Positions 26,677-34,534 of a stretch of 64,000 nt of DNA are shown here, piece after piece. Every line of letters begins with the position of its first letter. Position 1 is the first letter of the stretch. This DNA is from Pseudomonas anuradhapurensis (GTDB taxonomy: Bacteria; Pseudomonadota; Gammaproteobacteria; Pseudomonadales; Pseudomonadaceae). The DNA is taken from contig NZ_CP077097.1 of assembly GCF_014269225.2 (NCBI RefSeq), positions 1,556,001 through 1,620,000 on the forward strand, read 5' to 3'. Both the position numbers and the translations under genes were made by a program. The notes under the pieces were generated by a model. That model was not told the origin of the DNA. It ran no database searches and saw nothing but the letters and a program-made list of their open reading frames with translations.

Positions 26677-27201
26677 ATGTCCACCCAAACCGCACCCACC
26701 ACCATGAGCGAAGACGAGGCGGCCGCATTCGCCGAGCAGGTATTCGACCGTGCCCGCCAGGGCGATGCCGACATGCTCGGGCGCCTGCTGGCCAGCGGCC
26801 TGCCGGCCAACCTGCGCAATCACAAGGGCGACACCTTGCTGATGCTGGCCAGCTACCACGGTCATCACGACGCCGTGCGGGTGCTGTTGGCACACGGCGC
26901 CGACCCGCTGATTGCCAATGACAACGGCCAGTTGCCCATCGCCGGCGCCGCGTTCAAGGGCGATCTGGCCATGATCCGCCTGCTGCTCGAGCATGGCGTG
27001 CCGGTGGATGCCGCCGCGCAGGATGGCCGCACCGCCTTGATGCTGGCGGCCATGTTCAACCGCGGCGAAATCCTCGATTACCTGCTGGCCCAGGGCGCCG
27101 ACCCGGCGCGCCAGGATGTCCGCGGCGCCACCGCACTGATGGCGGCGCAAACCATGGGCGCAGTGGATACCGCAGCACGGCTGCAAGCGCTGGCCGGCTA
27201 A
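26677..27201 (+). CDS. ankyrin-repeat protein
   Basis: A 174-residue protein made of about four ankyrin repeats (motifs GDTLLMLASYHGHHDAVRVLLAHGADP, GQLPIAGAAFKGDLAMIRLLLEHGV and GRTALMLAAMFNRGEILDYLLAQGADP, cited in part) after a short acidic leader (~1-30). No signal peptide, so cytoplasmic. Ankyrin proteins act by protein binding; some bacterial ones partner with catalases, but none is adjacent here. ATG at 26677 follows CCAGGAGG. It is divergent from the DUF3509 gene across a 268-bp regulatory region. Confidence 0.9.
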   Translation: MSTQTAPTTMSEDEAAAFAEQVFDRARQGDADMLGRLLASGLPANLRNHKGDTLLMLASYHGHHDAVRVLLAHGADPLIANDNGQLPIAGAAFKGDLAMIRLLLEHGVPVDAAAQDGRTALMLAAMFNRGEILDYLLAQGADPARQDVRGATALMAAQTMGAVDTAARLQALAG

Positions 27202-27260
27202 CCGCAAGGGGGCGTTTGCGGCTATCCTTGGCGACTTTTCACCCGTCGCAGGCCCCTTTC

Positions 27261-27791
27261 ATGAAAACTCAGTTGCTCGAATTCATCAGCCTCATTGGCG
27301 CTGGCTGCATGCGCGAGGAGGACATCGAGCGCATCGCCGACGAAGCCGCCCAGGCCTACGCCGACCCGGCTGCCTTCCTCGCCGCCAACCCTGACATCAA
27401 CTACGACGACAGCTTCCCTATCCCGCTGGGCGAATGGGTGGTGCTGGGCAGCCTGCCGGACACCGTGGTGTTCCAGGCCGACAGCTACCAGGAGCTGTTC
27501 GAGCAGATCAGTGCTTCGTTCGACCAGAGCGTACCGTTCACCCTCAAGCCCAAGCAGCTGGCCCGCACCGAGCCGCTGACCGCGCTCAACCGTATCCAGG
27601 TGCAAATGGGCGCGCTGAACAAAGAAGCAGGGGGTTATGTACTGCTCAATTTCAGCCAGTTGCTGGATGACGAGCTGCAGATGGTGATGGTGGGGCAGAA
27701 CGACCTGGCACGGGTGCTGGAGCTGGGGGCGGAAGTGGGCATCAAGGTCGAGCCAGCCCTGGAGGCGTTGAAGGTAGCGGTACACGTCTGA
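27261..27791 (+). CDS. conserved hypothetical protein
   Basis: A 176-residue acidic cytosolic protein without a recognised domain. The N-terminal half has MREEDIERIADEAAQAYADPAAFL, reminiscent of helical adaptor domains; the C-terminal half is rich in beta-like segments (GGYVLLNFSQLLDDELQMVMVGQND). No signal peptide or membrane helix. ATG at 27261 is used since the frame upstream crosses the ankyrin-gene spacer. It lies 59 bp after the ankyrin gene on the same strand and may share its transcript. Confidence 0.68.
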   Translation: MKTQLLEFISLIGAGCMREEDIERIADEAAQAYADPAAFLAANPDINYDDSFPIPLGEWVVLGSLPDTVVFQADSYQELFEQISASFDQSVPFTLKPKQLARTEPLTALNRIQVQMGALNKEAGGYVLLNFSQLLDDELQMVMVGQNDLARVLELGAEVGIKVEPALEALKVAVHV

Positions 27792-27803
27792 TGGCACCTT
27801 TTG

Positions 27804-27885
27804 CCCCTTCGCGGATGAATCCGCTCCTGCAGGCCCGTTGATATCCTTGCAGGAGCGGATTTATCCGCGAAGAGGCCGGCCCAGG
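27804..27885. repeat. REP pair (TTCGCGGATGAATCCGCTCC variant)
   Basis: Inverted copies flank CCGTTGATATCC between convergent genes. The inner stem reads GGATGAATCC / GGATTTATCC, a variant of the TTCGCGGG family. Confidence 0.85.
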
Positions 27886-27897
27886 CCGCTGATGACT

Positions 27898-28836
27898 TCA
27901 GCCCAGCGCCGTATCCAGAAACATCATCACCGCAAACCCACCCATCAGCCCCAGGGTCGCCGTGGTCTGGTGCCCGTTGCGGTGGGTTTCGGGAATCACC
28001 TCATGGCTCACCACGAAGATCATCGCTCCCGCCGCCAGGCCCATGCTGATCGGGTAGGCCAGGGCAAAGCCGGTCGAGATGCCCAGGCCGATCACTGCGC
28101 CCAGCGGCTCCATCAGCCCCGACCCGATCGCCACCAGGGCCGCTTTCAGGTTCGACAAACCCGTGGCCCGCAAGGCCAGGGCCACGGCCAGGCCTTCGGG
28201 GATGTCCTGGATGGCGATGGCGGTGGTCAGCGGCAGGCCGATGTTCATGTCACCGTTGGCGAAACTCACGCCAATCGCCATCCCTTCGGGCAGGTTATGC
28301 AGGGTGATCGCCAGCACGAACAGCCACACCCGGCTGAACCGTTCGGTTTCCGGCCCGGCCACACCGACGCGCTCATGCTCGTGCGGAGTGAAACGGTCCA
28401 GGCCGAGCATCAGCAGCACGCCCAGGCCCATGCCCACCACTACGGTAAGGGCCGCAGCAGGGCCATTGCCGGTGATTTCCCGGGCAGCGTCCAGGCCCGG
28501 CAGAATCAGTGAGAACGAACTGGCTGCCAGCATCATGCCGGCGGCAAAGCCCAGCATCACGTCCTGGCTGCGCGTGCTGACGTCACGCAGTACCACCGCC
28601 AGCACCGCACCCAGGGCGGTCGCGCCGAAGCCGGACAGCCCGCCCAGCGCCGCCAGGTGCAGGTGCTGAGCATGGTCGCCGTGGATCGCGTTCCACAGGC
28701 TTGCCCCCAGCAATACCAGCACCGCCAGCAGGCTCAGCGCCAGGCCGGCGCCGACCCACGGGCTGTTGTTGATCTGCTGGCGCCAGGCACTGATGCCTGA
28801 CGGCGGGACGATGCTGTGGGTGTGTGCGGGTGGCAT
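27898..28836 (-). CDS. ZIP-family metal transporter
   Basis: A 312-residue inner-membrane protein of the ZIP (zinc/iron permease) family with about eight hydrophobic helices. The metal-site motifs are HNLPEG at 180-185 (helix IV) and QDIPEG at 210-215 (helix V); a His-rich loop (TPHEHE, ~150-154) precedes them. It most resembles the GufA-like bacterial group, which imports zinc and other divalent metals. ATG at 28836. It is divergent from a small membrane-protein gene; no Fur or Zur box was identified with confidence. Confidence 0.9.
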   Translation of the reverse strand: MPPAHTHSIVPPSGISAWRQQINNSPWVGAGLALSLLAVLVLLGASLWNAIHGDHAQHLHLAALGGLSGFGATALGAVLAVVLRDVSTRSQDVMLGFAAGMMLAASSFSLILPGLDAAREITGNGPAAALTVVVGMGLGVLLMLGLDRFTPHEHERVGVAGPETERFSRVWLFVLAITLHNLPEGMAIGVSFANGDMNIGLPLTTAIAIQDIPEGLAVALALRATGLSNLKAALVAIGSGLMEPLGAVIGLGISTGFALAYPISMGLAAGAMIFVVSHEVIPETHRNGHQTTATLGLMGGFAVMMFLDTALG

Positions 28837-28961
28837 GGCAACCTCGAAATCAGTGGATGGGCCAGTTTATGCAGTGACCCGCGCAAACGGCCAAGGATTC
28901 CCTTCTATCGACGTGATAGCTGGCTATGCTGTGCAGCAAAGCCTTTGACAGGAGTTTTGCC

Positions 28962-29153
28962 ATGGGGTCGATGTTCAACAGCCTGGTCGGGCTGATCATC
29001 CTGGCGCTGGATATCTGGGCCATTCTCAATGTAGTCAGAAGTGCCAGCGAGGTGGGTATCAAGGTGCTGTGGATCCTGCTGATCGCCTTGTTGCCGGTAG
29101 TGGGGCTGGTGATCTGGGCGATAGCCGGGCCGCGGGGAAATGTGCGTATCTGA
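28962..29153 (+). CDS. small PLDc_N-type membrane protein
   Basis: A 63-residue protein with two hydrophobic helices (~5-24 and ~33-55) separated by a charged turn (VRSASEVG), with WxLL...PVVGLVIW typical of the phospholipase-D nuclease N-terminal (PLDc_N) domain found alone as a small membrane protein. Function unknown; the catalytic HKD motif is absent. ATG at 28962 follows CAGGAG. It precedes the LTA-synthase-like gene by 140 bases on the same strand. Confidence 0.78.
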   Translation: MGSMFNSLVGLIILALDIWAILNVVRSASEVGIKVLWILLIALLPVVGLVIWAIAGPRGNVRI

Positions 29154-29293
29154 GCGCCGCAACGGACAAAACCGGCAACACCCCCGTGACAAAATTTTCA
29201 CATTGGGTTAAACAGAATTCGCACCCGCACCATGCTGCGTTGGTTCACACCTGCGCCATCTCCGCAAACCGCAATCCTAGGACCTTCCCATTC

Positions 29294-31369
29294 ATGGCCA
29301 ACCCTGACGCCTTGAAGCAACGGGGCGCGCGAGCGCCGTTCCCGCCGACCCTGAAATCCCACCTGGCCTACACGCTGCTCAGCGGCCTGGTGATCATGCT
29401 GATGCTCAGCCTCGTGCGCCTGGCGCTGCTGGTCTACAACAGCGACATGATCGGCGAAACCCCATATGCGACTGTCGCCGAAGGCTTCCTCAACGGCCTG
29501 CGCTTCGACTTGCGGGTGGTGGTGTACCTGAGTATTCCGCTGCTGCTGGCCATCCTCAGCCCCTGGGCCATGGCCCGGCGCGGGGTGTTCCGCTTGTGGC
29601 TGACCATCAGCGCGAGCGTGGTGATGTTCCTCGGCCTGATGGAAATGGACTTCTACCGCGAGTTCCACCAGCGCCTCAACGGCCTGGTCTTCCAGTACAT
29701 CAAGGAAGACCCGAAAACCGTGCTGAGCATGCTCTGGTACGGCTTCCCGGTGGTGCGCTACCTGTTGGCCTGGCTGTTCGGTACCTGGCTGCTGAGCCTG
29801 CTGTTCAAGGGCATCGACCGCATCACCCGCGGCGCTGGCAACGGCGAAGTCACCCTGCAGCGCCGCGTGGCACCGTGGTACAACCGCCTGGCCGTGTTCA
29901 TGGTGATCCTGCTGGTGGCCGTGGTCGCCGCGCGTGGCACCCTGCGCCAGGGCCCGCCGATGCGCTGGGGTGATGCCTTCACCACCGATTCCAACTTCGT
30001 CAACCAGCTGGGCCTGAACGGCACCCTGACCCTGATCGATGCCGCCAAGAGCCGCTTCGGCGAGGACCGCGCCAACATCTGGAAGCCGGTGCTGCCGCAG
30101 GACGTGGCCACGCAAAGCGTGCGTGAGCAACTGCTGACCGCCAACGACACGCTGGTCGACGCCGACGAGGCTGCCATCCGCCGCGACTTCACGCCGCCGG
30201 CCGAGCGCACCCTGCCGATCAAGAACGTGGTGGTAATCCTGATGGAAAGCTTTGCCGGCCACTCGGTGGGCGCGCTGGGCAGCCCCAACAACATCACCCC
30301 GTACTTCGACAAGCTGGCCAAAGAGGGCCTGCTGTTCGATCGCTTCTTCTCCAACGGCACCCATACCCACCAGGGCATGTTCGCCACCATGGCCTGCTTC
30401 CCCAACCTGCCAGGCTTCGAATACCTGATGCAGACCCCGGAAGGCGGCCACAAGCTGTCTGGCCTGCCGGCCTTGCTCAGCGCCCGCGACTACGACGACA
30501 TGTACGTCTACAACGGCGACTTCGCCTGGGATAACCAGTCCGGGTTCTTCGGCAACCAGGGCATGACCACCTTCATTGGCCGTAACGACTTCGTCAATCC
30601 GGTGTTCTCCGACCCAACCTGGGGCGTGTCCGACCAGGACATGTTCGACCGTGGCGCCGAAGAGCTGGCCAAGCACGACGGCAAGAAGCCGGTCTACGCA
30701 CTGTTGCAGACCCTGTCCAACCACACACCGTATGCGCTGCCCAAGGACCTGCCGGTAGAGAAAGTCACTGGGCAAGGCCGCCTGGACGAGCACCTCACCG
30801 CCATGCGTTATTCGGACTGGGCGCTGGGCCAGTTCTTCGAGAAGGCGCGCAAGCAGCCGTACTTCAAGGAAACCCTGTTCGTCATCGTCGGCGACCATGG
30901 CTTTGGCAACCAGCAGCAGGTCACCGAGCTGGACCTGGGCCGCTTCAACGTGCCGTTGCTGCTGATTGGCCCGGGCATCCAGGAGAAGTTTGGCGCGGTC
31001 AACCACACCGTGGGCACCCAGGTCGATATCGTGCCGACCATCATGGGCCGCCTGGGTGGCCAGGCCCGCCACCAGTGCTGGGGCCGCGACCTGCTCAACC
31101 TGCCTGAGGGCGACCAGGGCATGGGCATGATCAAGCCATCGGGCAGCGAACAGATCGTCGGCCTGGTGCAGGGCGACCGCATCCTGATCGAGTCCAAGGA
31201 CATGACCCCGCGCATGTACCGCTACCAGCTGGGGCGCGAGTTCAAGGCCGAGCTGATCGAAAGCCCGGATCAGCCGGAAATGCTGAAAAAGCTCGAGGCG
31301 TATATCCAGACGGCGACCAAGAGCCTGCTGGATAACACCGCCGGTGTAGTGCACGGCACCCCGAAGTAA
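29294..31369 (+). CDS. LTA-synthase-like membrane sulfatase-fold phosphotransferase
   Basis: A 691-residue protein: about five N-terminal membrane helices (to ~residue 230) and a large periplasmic sulfatase-fold domain. Metal and nucleophile positions are visible: Glu318 (LMESFAG), Thr356 or Thr358 (NGTHTHQG) and Asp-His (VGDHGFG). In Gram-positives the family makes lipoteichoic acid; in Gram-negatives relatives (OpgB/MdoB, others) transfer phosphoglycerol or phosphoethanolamine to envelope glycans. The exact acceptor here is unknown. ATG at 29294 (MANPDALK) is preferred to an upstream frame start inside the small membrane gene. Confidence 0.87.
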   Translation: MANPDALKQRGARAPFPPTLKSHLAYTLLSGLVIMLMLSLVRLALLVYNSDMIGETPYATVAEGFLNGLRFDLRVVVYLSIPLLLAILSPWAMARRGVFRLWLTISASVVMFLGLMEMDFYREFHQRLNGLVFQYIKEDPKTVLSMLWYGFPVVRYLLAWLFGTWLLSLLFKGIDRITRGAGNGEVTLQRRVAPWYNRLAVFMVILLVAVVAARGTLRQGPPMRWGDAFTTDSNFVNQLGLNGTLTLIDAAKSRFGEDRANIWKPVLPQDVATQSVREQLLTANDTLVDADEAAIRRDFTPPAERTLPIKNVVVILMESFAGHSVGALGSPNNITPYFDKLAKEGLLFDRFFSNGTHTHQGMFATMACFPNLPGFEYLMQTPEGGHKLSGLPALLSARDYDDMYVYNGDFAWDNQSGFFGNQGMTTFIGRNDFVNPVFSDPTWGVSDQDMFDRGAEELAKHDGKKPVYALLQTLSNHTPYALPKDLPVEKVTGQGRLDEHLTAMRYSDWALGQFFEKARKQPYFKETLFVIVGDHGFGNQQQVTELDLGRFNVPLLLIGPGIQEKFGAVNHTVGTQVDIVPTIMGRLGGQARHQCWGRDLLNLPEGDQGMGMIKPSGSEQIVGLVQGDRILIESKDMTPRMYRYQLGREFKAELIESPDQPEMLKKLEAYIQTATKSLLDNTAGVVHGTPK

Positions 31370-31379
31370 GGCTGCAGTC

Positions 31380-31398
31380 AGGGCCGCCTTGCGGCCCT
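31380..31398. terminator. hairpin after LTA-synthase-like gene
   Basis: AGGGCCGC-CTT-GCGGCCCT, an 8-bp stem 11 bases after the stop codon, followed by GTTC rather than a T run. Weak intrinsic terminator or part of a degenerate REP. Confidence 0.4.
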
Positions 31399-31584
31399 GT
31401 TCGCCGGCAAGCCGGCGCCCACCGGTACAGCGCATGGTGCGCAACCTGTGCACTCCCCCGGTGGGGGCCGGCCTGCTGGCAATGGCCCCGCCTCAAACCT
31501 CCCCGACTGAACATTCTTCTTGGCCCAAGGTCATTTATTCAGGCATCACACACCTGTGTTCCTTGAATTGAGAGGGCTCGTTCA

Positions 31585-31821
31585 ATGAAAGAGTGGGAAG
31601 TCATCTTTGCCGACCAGAAAGGCGAACCGTCCTCGCTGGTGCTGCATGCCGAGCACCGTCCCAGTGAGGAGGACGCCGCCCGCGCGATACGCTCGCACCT
31701 GTTCCCGGTGATGGATGAGCTGGACCTCAACGACTTCCAGGACCGCACCATTTCTCCCACTGCCCGCTGGCTCAAGGAGCAGAGCGGCGTGACTATCACC
31801 AGTATCCACGAAGCGCCCTGA
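31585..31821 (+). CDS. small conserved hypothetical protein
   Basis: A 78-residue soluble protein without a named domain. It has a beta-like start (MKEWEVIFADQKGEPSSLVLHAEH), an acidic helix (SEEDAARAIRSHLFPVMDELDL) and ends TITSIHEAP. Codon use and GC match neighbours, and the frame is intact, so it is probably real. ATG at 31585 has only a weak GAGAGGG site before it. It is followed by the structured rraB leader. A 215-base spacer upstream (31370-31584) holds only a hairpin and degenerate REP. Confidence 0.65.
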   Translation: MKEWEVIFADQKGEPSSLVLHAEHRPSEEDAARAIRSHLFPVMDELDLNDFQDRTISPTARWLKEQSGVTITSIHEAP

Positions 31822-31849
31822 CCTGTACGTTTGCGTGGTGCCGAGGCAG

Positions 31850-31956
31850 GCACTACGCTGGTGGAAGGTGCCTGTTGTTCCGCAGGTTGGCACCGCATCT
31901 CTTCGCGTCTTGCATCAGCTCGAACTGCCCGGCCGCTGCCGGCAGGTGCGTAGTGC
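31850..31956 (+). promoter_or_regulatory. structured RNA leader of rraB
   Basis: A perfect 9-bp stem GCACTACGC (31850-31858) / GCGTAGTGC (31948-31956) encloses two hairpins: GGTGCC/GGCACC (31867-31872, 31889-31894) and CTGCC-GGC/GCC-GGCAG (31925-31945, one bulged C, CGCT loop). The fold is like a small three-way junction ending 40 bases before the rraB ATG. Could be a cis-regulatory RNA or sRNA. Confidence 0.5.
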
Positions 31957-31996
31957 ACGGAAAGTCTATCCATCGCATTATTCAGGAGGACGATTC

Positions 31997-32329
31997 ATGA
32001 GCAGCCAGAACGACGATATCAGCAGCAACGTCCTGCGCCAGATGAAAGCAGGCGGTTTCGACTTCACCCAGATCCACCCCATCGAGTTCTACGCGGTGTT
32101 CCCCGACGAGGCTGGCGCCCGTCGCGCCGCCGGCCAGTTTCGCGGCGAGTCCCTCAATGCCCAGGTGAAGGAACTGGACGACGGTGCCTGGCACCTGGAA
32201 CTGAGCAAGGTCATGTATGCCACCCACGGTGGCATAGGTGACTTCGAAGAGGCCTTCGAGCAGCTGGTCACGCCCTATGGTGGCGAGGTGGAAGGGTGGG
32301 GGGTCAAGCAGGAGCGGGTCACCGCCTGA
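31997..32329 (+). CDS. rraB: RraB-family ribonuclease E inhibitor
   Basis: A 110-residue protein of the RraB family; in E. coli RraB binds the C-terminal scaffold of RNase E and slows mRNA decay. The family core is visible: VLRQMKAGGFDFTQIHPIEFYAVFPDE, then KELDDGAWHLELSKVM and the acidic loop GDFEEAFEQLVTPYGGEVEGWG (cited in part). It is shorter than E. coli RraB (138) at the acidic C terminus, as is usual in pseudomonads. ATG at 31997 follows AGGAGGA, a strong site. A structured leader precedes it. Confidence 0.88.
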   Translation: MSSQNDDISSNVLRQMKAGGFDFTQIHPIEFYAVFPDEAGARRAAGQFRGESLNAQVKELDDGAWHLELSKVMYATHGGIGDFEEAFEQLVTPYGGEVEGWGVKQERVTA

Positions 32330-32443
32330 GCGTTCTGTGCTGCCTGCTTCGCGAGTGTGCCCGCTCAACCAGGGAGCTGGCCCGGGGCAATTCACCGGTC
32401 ATCCTGTGCCAGCGGGCCAGCCGCGAAACCGTGTACGCCGCTC

Positions 32444-33244
32444 TCAAGGCTTGCGCTTGGCCATGTGCGCCAGATAGGCCAGCAGGCTATCCAGCTCTGC
32501 TTCGCTCAACACGCTTTGCGTAAACGCCGGCATCTTCGCCTGCGGCCACTGCCGCAGGCGCTGCGGGTCACGAATCAGTTGCCGTAGATACCCCGGCTGG
32601 AAATACTCGGTCGGGTTGTGCGGCACGTTTAAGTCTGGGCCCAGCTGCGCATCCCCGGCACCGTTGAGCCGGTGGCAGGCCAGGCAGTTTTGCTGGAACA
32701 AGGCAAAGCCCTGGCGGACCGGGCTGTCGGCCGGCAGCTTGGGGTCGGGCAGCAGCGCCGGAAAGCGCGCTTCGACAGAGGCGAGCTTGCGAATCGTGGC
32801 AATCTGGAACGGCCACTGTTCCGGGCGGATGCCGCTTGCCTGCGGTGCAGTCCACACCAGGTAGAACGGCCCAGCACTCGGTTTGCCCTGGCCCAGTGCC
32901 GGCCACGGCTTGCCCGGGTCTTCCACGGCCAGCCAGGCCTGTGCCGGCCCGCGCTGCAGCAGCGGCGCGGCGGGCATTTCGGCAGCAAAACCGTCCAGGG
33001 CCACCGCCTGCAGATGGTCGCAGGCGTTCACCCCCTCGAGCAGCACGGCCAGCGGCACCGCCCGATAATGCATGGGCCGCTGGTAGGACACGTCCTGGTC
33101 GATGCTGATCTCCCGAGCCTGCGGATGCGCCAGCAGCTCGGCACTGCTCCATTGGCGCGACGTGGAGCCCAGTTCAAGGTGCAGTTGCGCCGCCGACAGC
33201 GGCAGGCTCAGGAGTAACGCTAACAGTGCAAGGCAGTGGCGCAT
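32444..33244 (-). CDS. exported c-type cytochrome with N-terminal molybdopterin-like domain
   Basis: A 266-residue periplasmic protein with a signal peptide (~1-19, LPLSAAQ). Residues ~20-160 resemble the small non-metal part of molybdopterin-oxidase/sulfite-oxidase-type domains (PLAVLLEGV, DGFAAEMP, WLAVEDPG...WPALG); residues ~175-262 are a class I cytochrome c with CLACH (Cys187, Cys190, His191) and axial Met238 (AKMPAF). No catalytic Mo-ligand Cys is apparent in the first part, so this is probably an electron-transfer protein. ATG at 33244. A separate oxidoreductase partner is not seen nearby. Confidence 0.82.
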   Translation of the reverse strand: MRHCLALLALLLSLPLSAAQLHLELGSTSRQWSSAELLAHPQAREISIDQDVSYQRPMHYRAVPLAVLLEGVNACDHLQAVALDGFAAEMPAAPLLQRGPAQAWLAVEDPGKPWPALGQGKPSAGPFYLVWTAPQASGIRPEQWPFQIATIRKLASVEARFPALLPDPKLPADSPVRQGFALFQQNCLACHRLNGAGDAQLGPDLNVPHNPTEYFQPGYLRQLIRDPQRLRQWPQAKMPAFTQSVLSEAELDSLLAYLAHMAKRKP

Positions 33245-33310
33245 GGGTAATCTCCAACCATCAAGGCCAGCAGGTTACCTGTGCGTTGCCTGTTGACGCC
33301 ACAGCGGCAA

Positions 33311-33406
33311 TCAGCCAAACAAGCGTGTCAGGTTCGGCAGGATCAGCAGCAGAGTCGTGGCGAAGAGAATGAGCCCAGCTTGGCGAATTTTCGATTGTCT
33401 GAACAT
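33311..33406 (-). CDS. candidate 31-residue small membrane protein
   Basis: A 31-codon frame, MFRQSKIRQAG followed by a hydrophobic helix (LILFATTLLLILPNLT) and RLFG. A strong AAGAAGGCGG ribosome site lies 8 bases before the ATG at 33406. The basic start and single hydrophobic helix fit a small inner-membrane peptide. It is 67 bp upstream of the cytochrome gene on the same strand. No family assigned. Confidence 0.5.
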   Translation of the reverse strand: MFRQSKIRQAGLILFATTLLLILPNLTRLFG

Positions 33407-33771
33407 GGCGGACCGCCTTCTTGTTGTTATTCCTGAATACCCCTTGGCTTCCCTGTCGAGCTTCGGGCTGATCGCAGTGGCGTGGGTGGACGCCGGTACT
33501 GCCTGCCTCTTGAAAGTGGATATACAACCAACAGTAGGGTGTGCGTCATCCATGTTTGAGAACCCTTTGTTCTAACAATTGACGATATCGGTTTATCTGG
33601 CTATGAGGCCATGTGCCATCCGGCTGGCATCCTCTCGCTAGACAGTGGCGCAAGTGCCAGCAGCGCGCCGACGAAATGTGACCGTTCGTCAGTGCGCCCT
33701 ACTTGCTTGTACGTGCCTTTCGCGTCAGTCTCTACAGCAGATTCCCACCTATGTCGTTCAGGACTATCCCT
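33407..33771. other. intergenic region before amidotransferase
   Basis: About 365 bases with no convincing gene. It contains a GACGAA/TTCGTC dyad (33670-33675, 33685-33690) and a TGGCGCAAGTGCCA-like hairpin near 33644. The promoter of the amidotransferase gene is presumably here but was not pinned down. Confidence 0.4.
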
Positions 33772-34503
33772 ATGTCGTTACGCATCTGCATCCTTGAAAC
33801 CGATGTCCTGCGACCGGAGTTGATCGCGCAGTACCAGGGCTACGGCAGGATGTTCGAGCAGCTCTTCTCGCGTCAGCCGATCGCCGCCGAGTTTCGTGTG
33901 TACAACGTGATGAATGGCGACTACCCCGCCGACGAGGAAGTGTTCGATGCGTACCTGGTGACCGGCAGCAAGGCTGATTCCTTTGGTACCGATCCGTGGA
34001 TCCAGACCCTCAAGGCCTACCTGCTGAAGCTGTACGAGCGTGGCGAGAAGCTGTTGGGGGTGTGTTTCGGCCACCAGCTGCTGGCGTTGACCCTGGGCGG
34101 CAAGGCCGAGCGCGCCGAACAGGGCTGGGGCGTGGGCATTCATCGCTATTCGCTGGCGGCCCATGCGCCGTGGATGGACCCGGAAGTGTCGGAACTGACC
34201 TTGCTGATCAGCCACCAGGACCAGGTGACCGAGTTACCCGAGGGGGCCACGGTGATTGCGTCCAGTGACTTCTGCCCGAACGCGGCCTATCACATTGGTG
34301 ACCAGGTGCTGTGCTTCCAGGGCCACCCGGAATTCGTCCATGACTATTCCCGTGCGCTGCTGGATGCGCGCCAGGAATACCTAGGGGATGAGGTGTACCA
34401 CAAGGCGGTGGCCAGCCTGGCCACCGAGCACCAGGGGGACCTGGTCGGGGAGTGGATGCTGCGCTTCATCCAGCACCCGATCAGCAAGCACGACGCGGCG
34501 TAA
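33772..34503 (+). CDS. class I glutamine amidotransferase
   Basis: A 243-residue stand-alone GATase1 domain. The catalytic triad is visible: Cys98 in GVCFGHQL and a HPEF motif (His and Glu near residues 185-187). The core YLVTGSKADSFGTDPWI precedes it. Unlike GuaA it has no synthetase partner, so it could amidate or hydrolyse gamma-glutamyl compounds; the group includes proteins annotated as GMP synthase-like amidotransferases. ATG at 33772 follows AGGAC; an in-frame ATG at 33751 is the alternative. A terminator hairpin follows. Confidence 0.87.
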   Translation: MSLRICILETDVLRPELIAQYQGYGRMFEQLFSRQPIAAEFRVYNVMNGDYPADEEVFDAYLVTGSKADSFGTDPWIQTLKAYLLKLYERGEKLLGVCFGHQLLALTLGGKAERAEQGWGVGIHRYSLAAHAPWMDPEVSELTLLISHQDQVTELPEGATVIASSDFCPNAAYHIGDQVLCFQGHPEFVHDYSRALLDARQEYLGDEVYHKAVASLATEHQGDLVGEWMLRFIQHPISKHDAA

Positions 34504-34505
34504 CG

Positions 34506-34534
34506 GCCGGGGGCCGCAACGCGGCCCCGGCTTT
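34506..34534. terminator. terminator between convergent genes
   Basis: GCCGGGGGCCGC-AAC-GCGGCCCCGGC with one bulged G, followed by TTTCT on the + strand. Lies between the amidotransferase and CorA-type genes. Confidence 0.7.

Noticed and set aside
27780..27800. TGGCACCTTTTGCC as an RpoN promoter
   Set aside because: The GG-GC spacing is too short (three bases between the hexamer and TTGC instead of five).
29198..31453. A 751-codon open frame antisense to the LTA-synthase-like gene
   Set aside because: It is a GC-rich shadow: no start context, His/Gln/Val-heavy composition and no domain; the sense frame has full family motifs.
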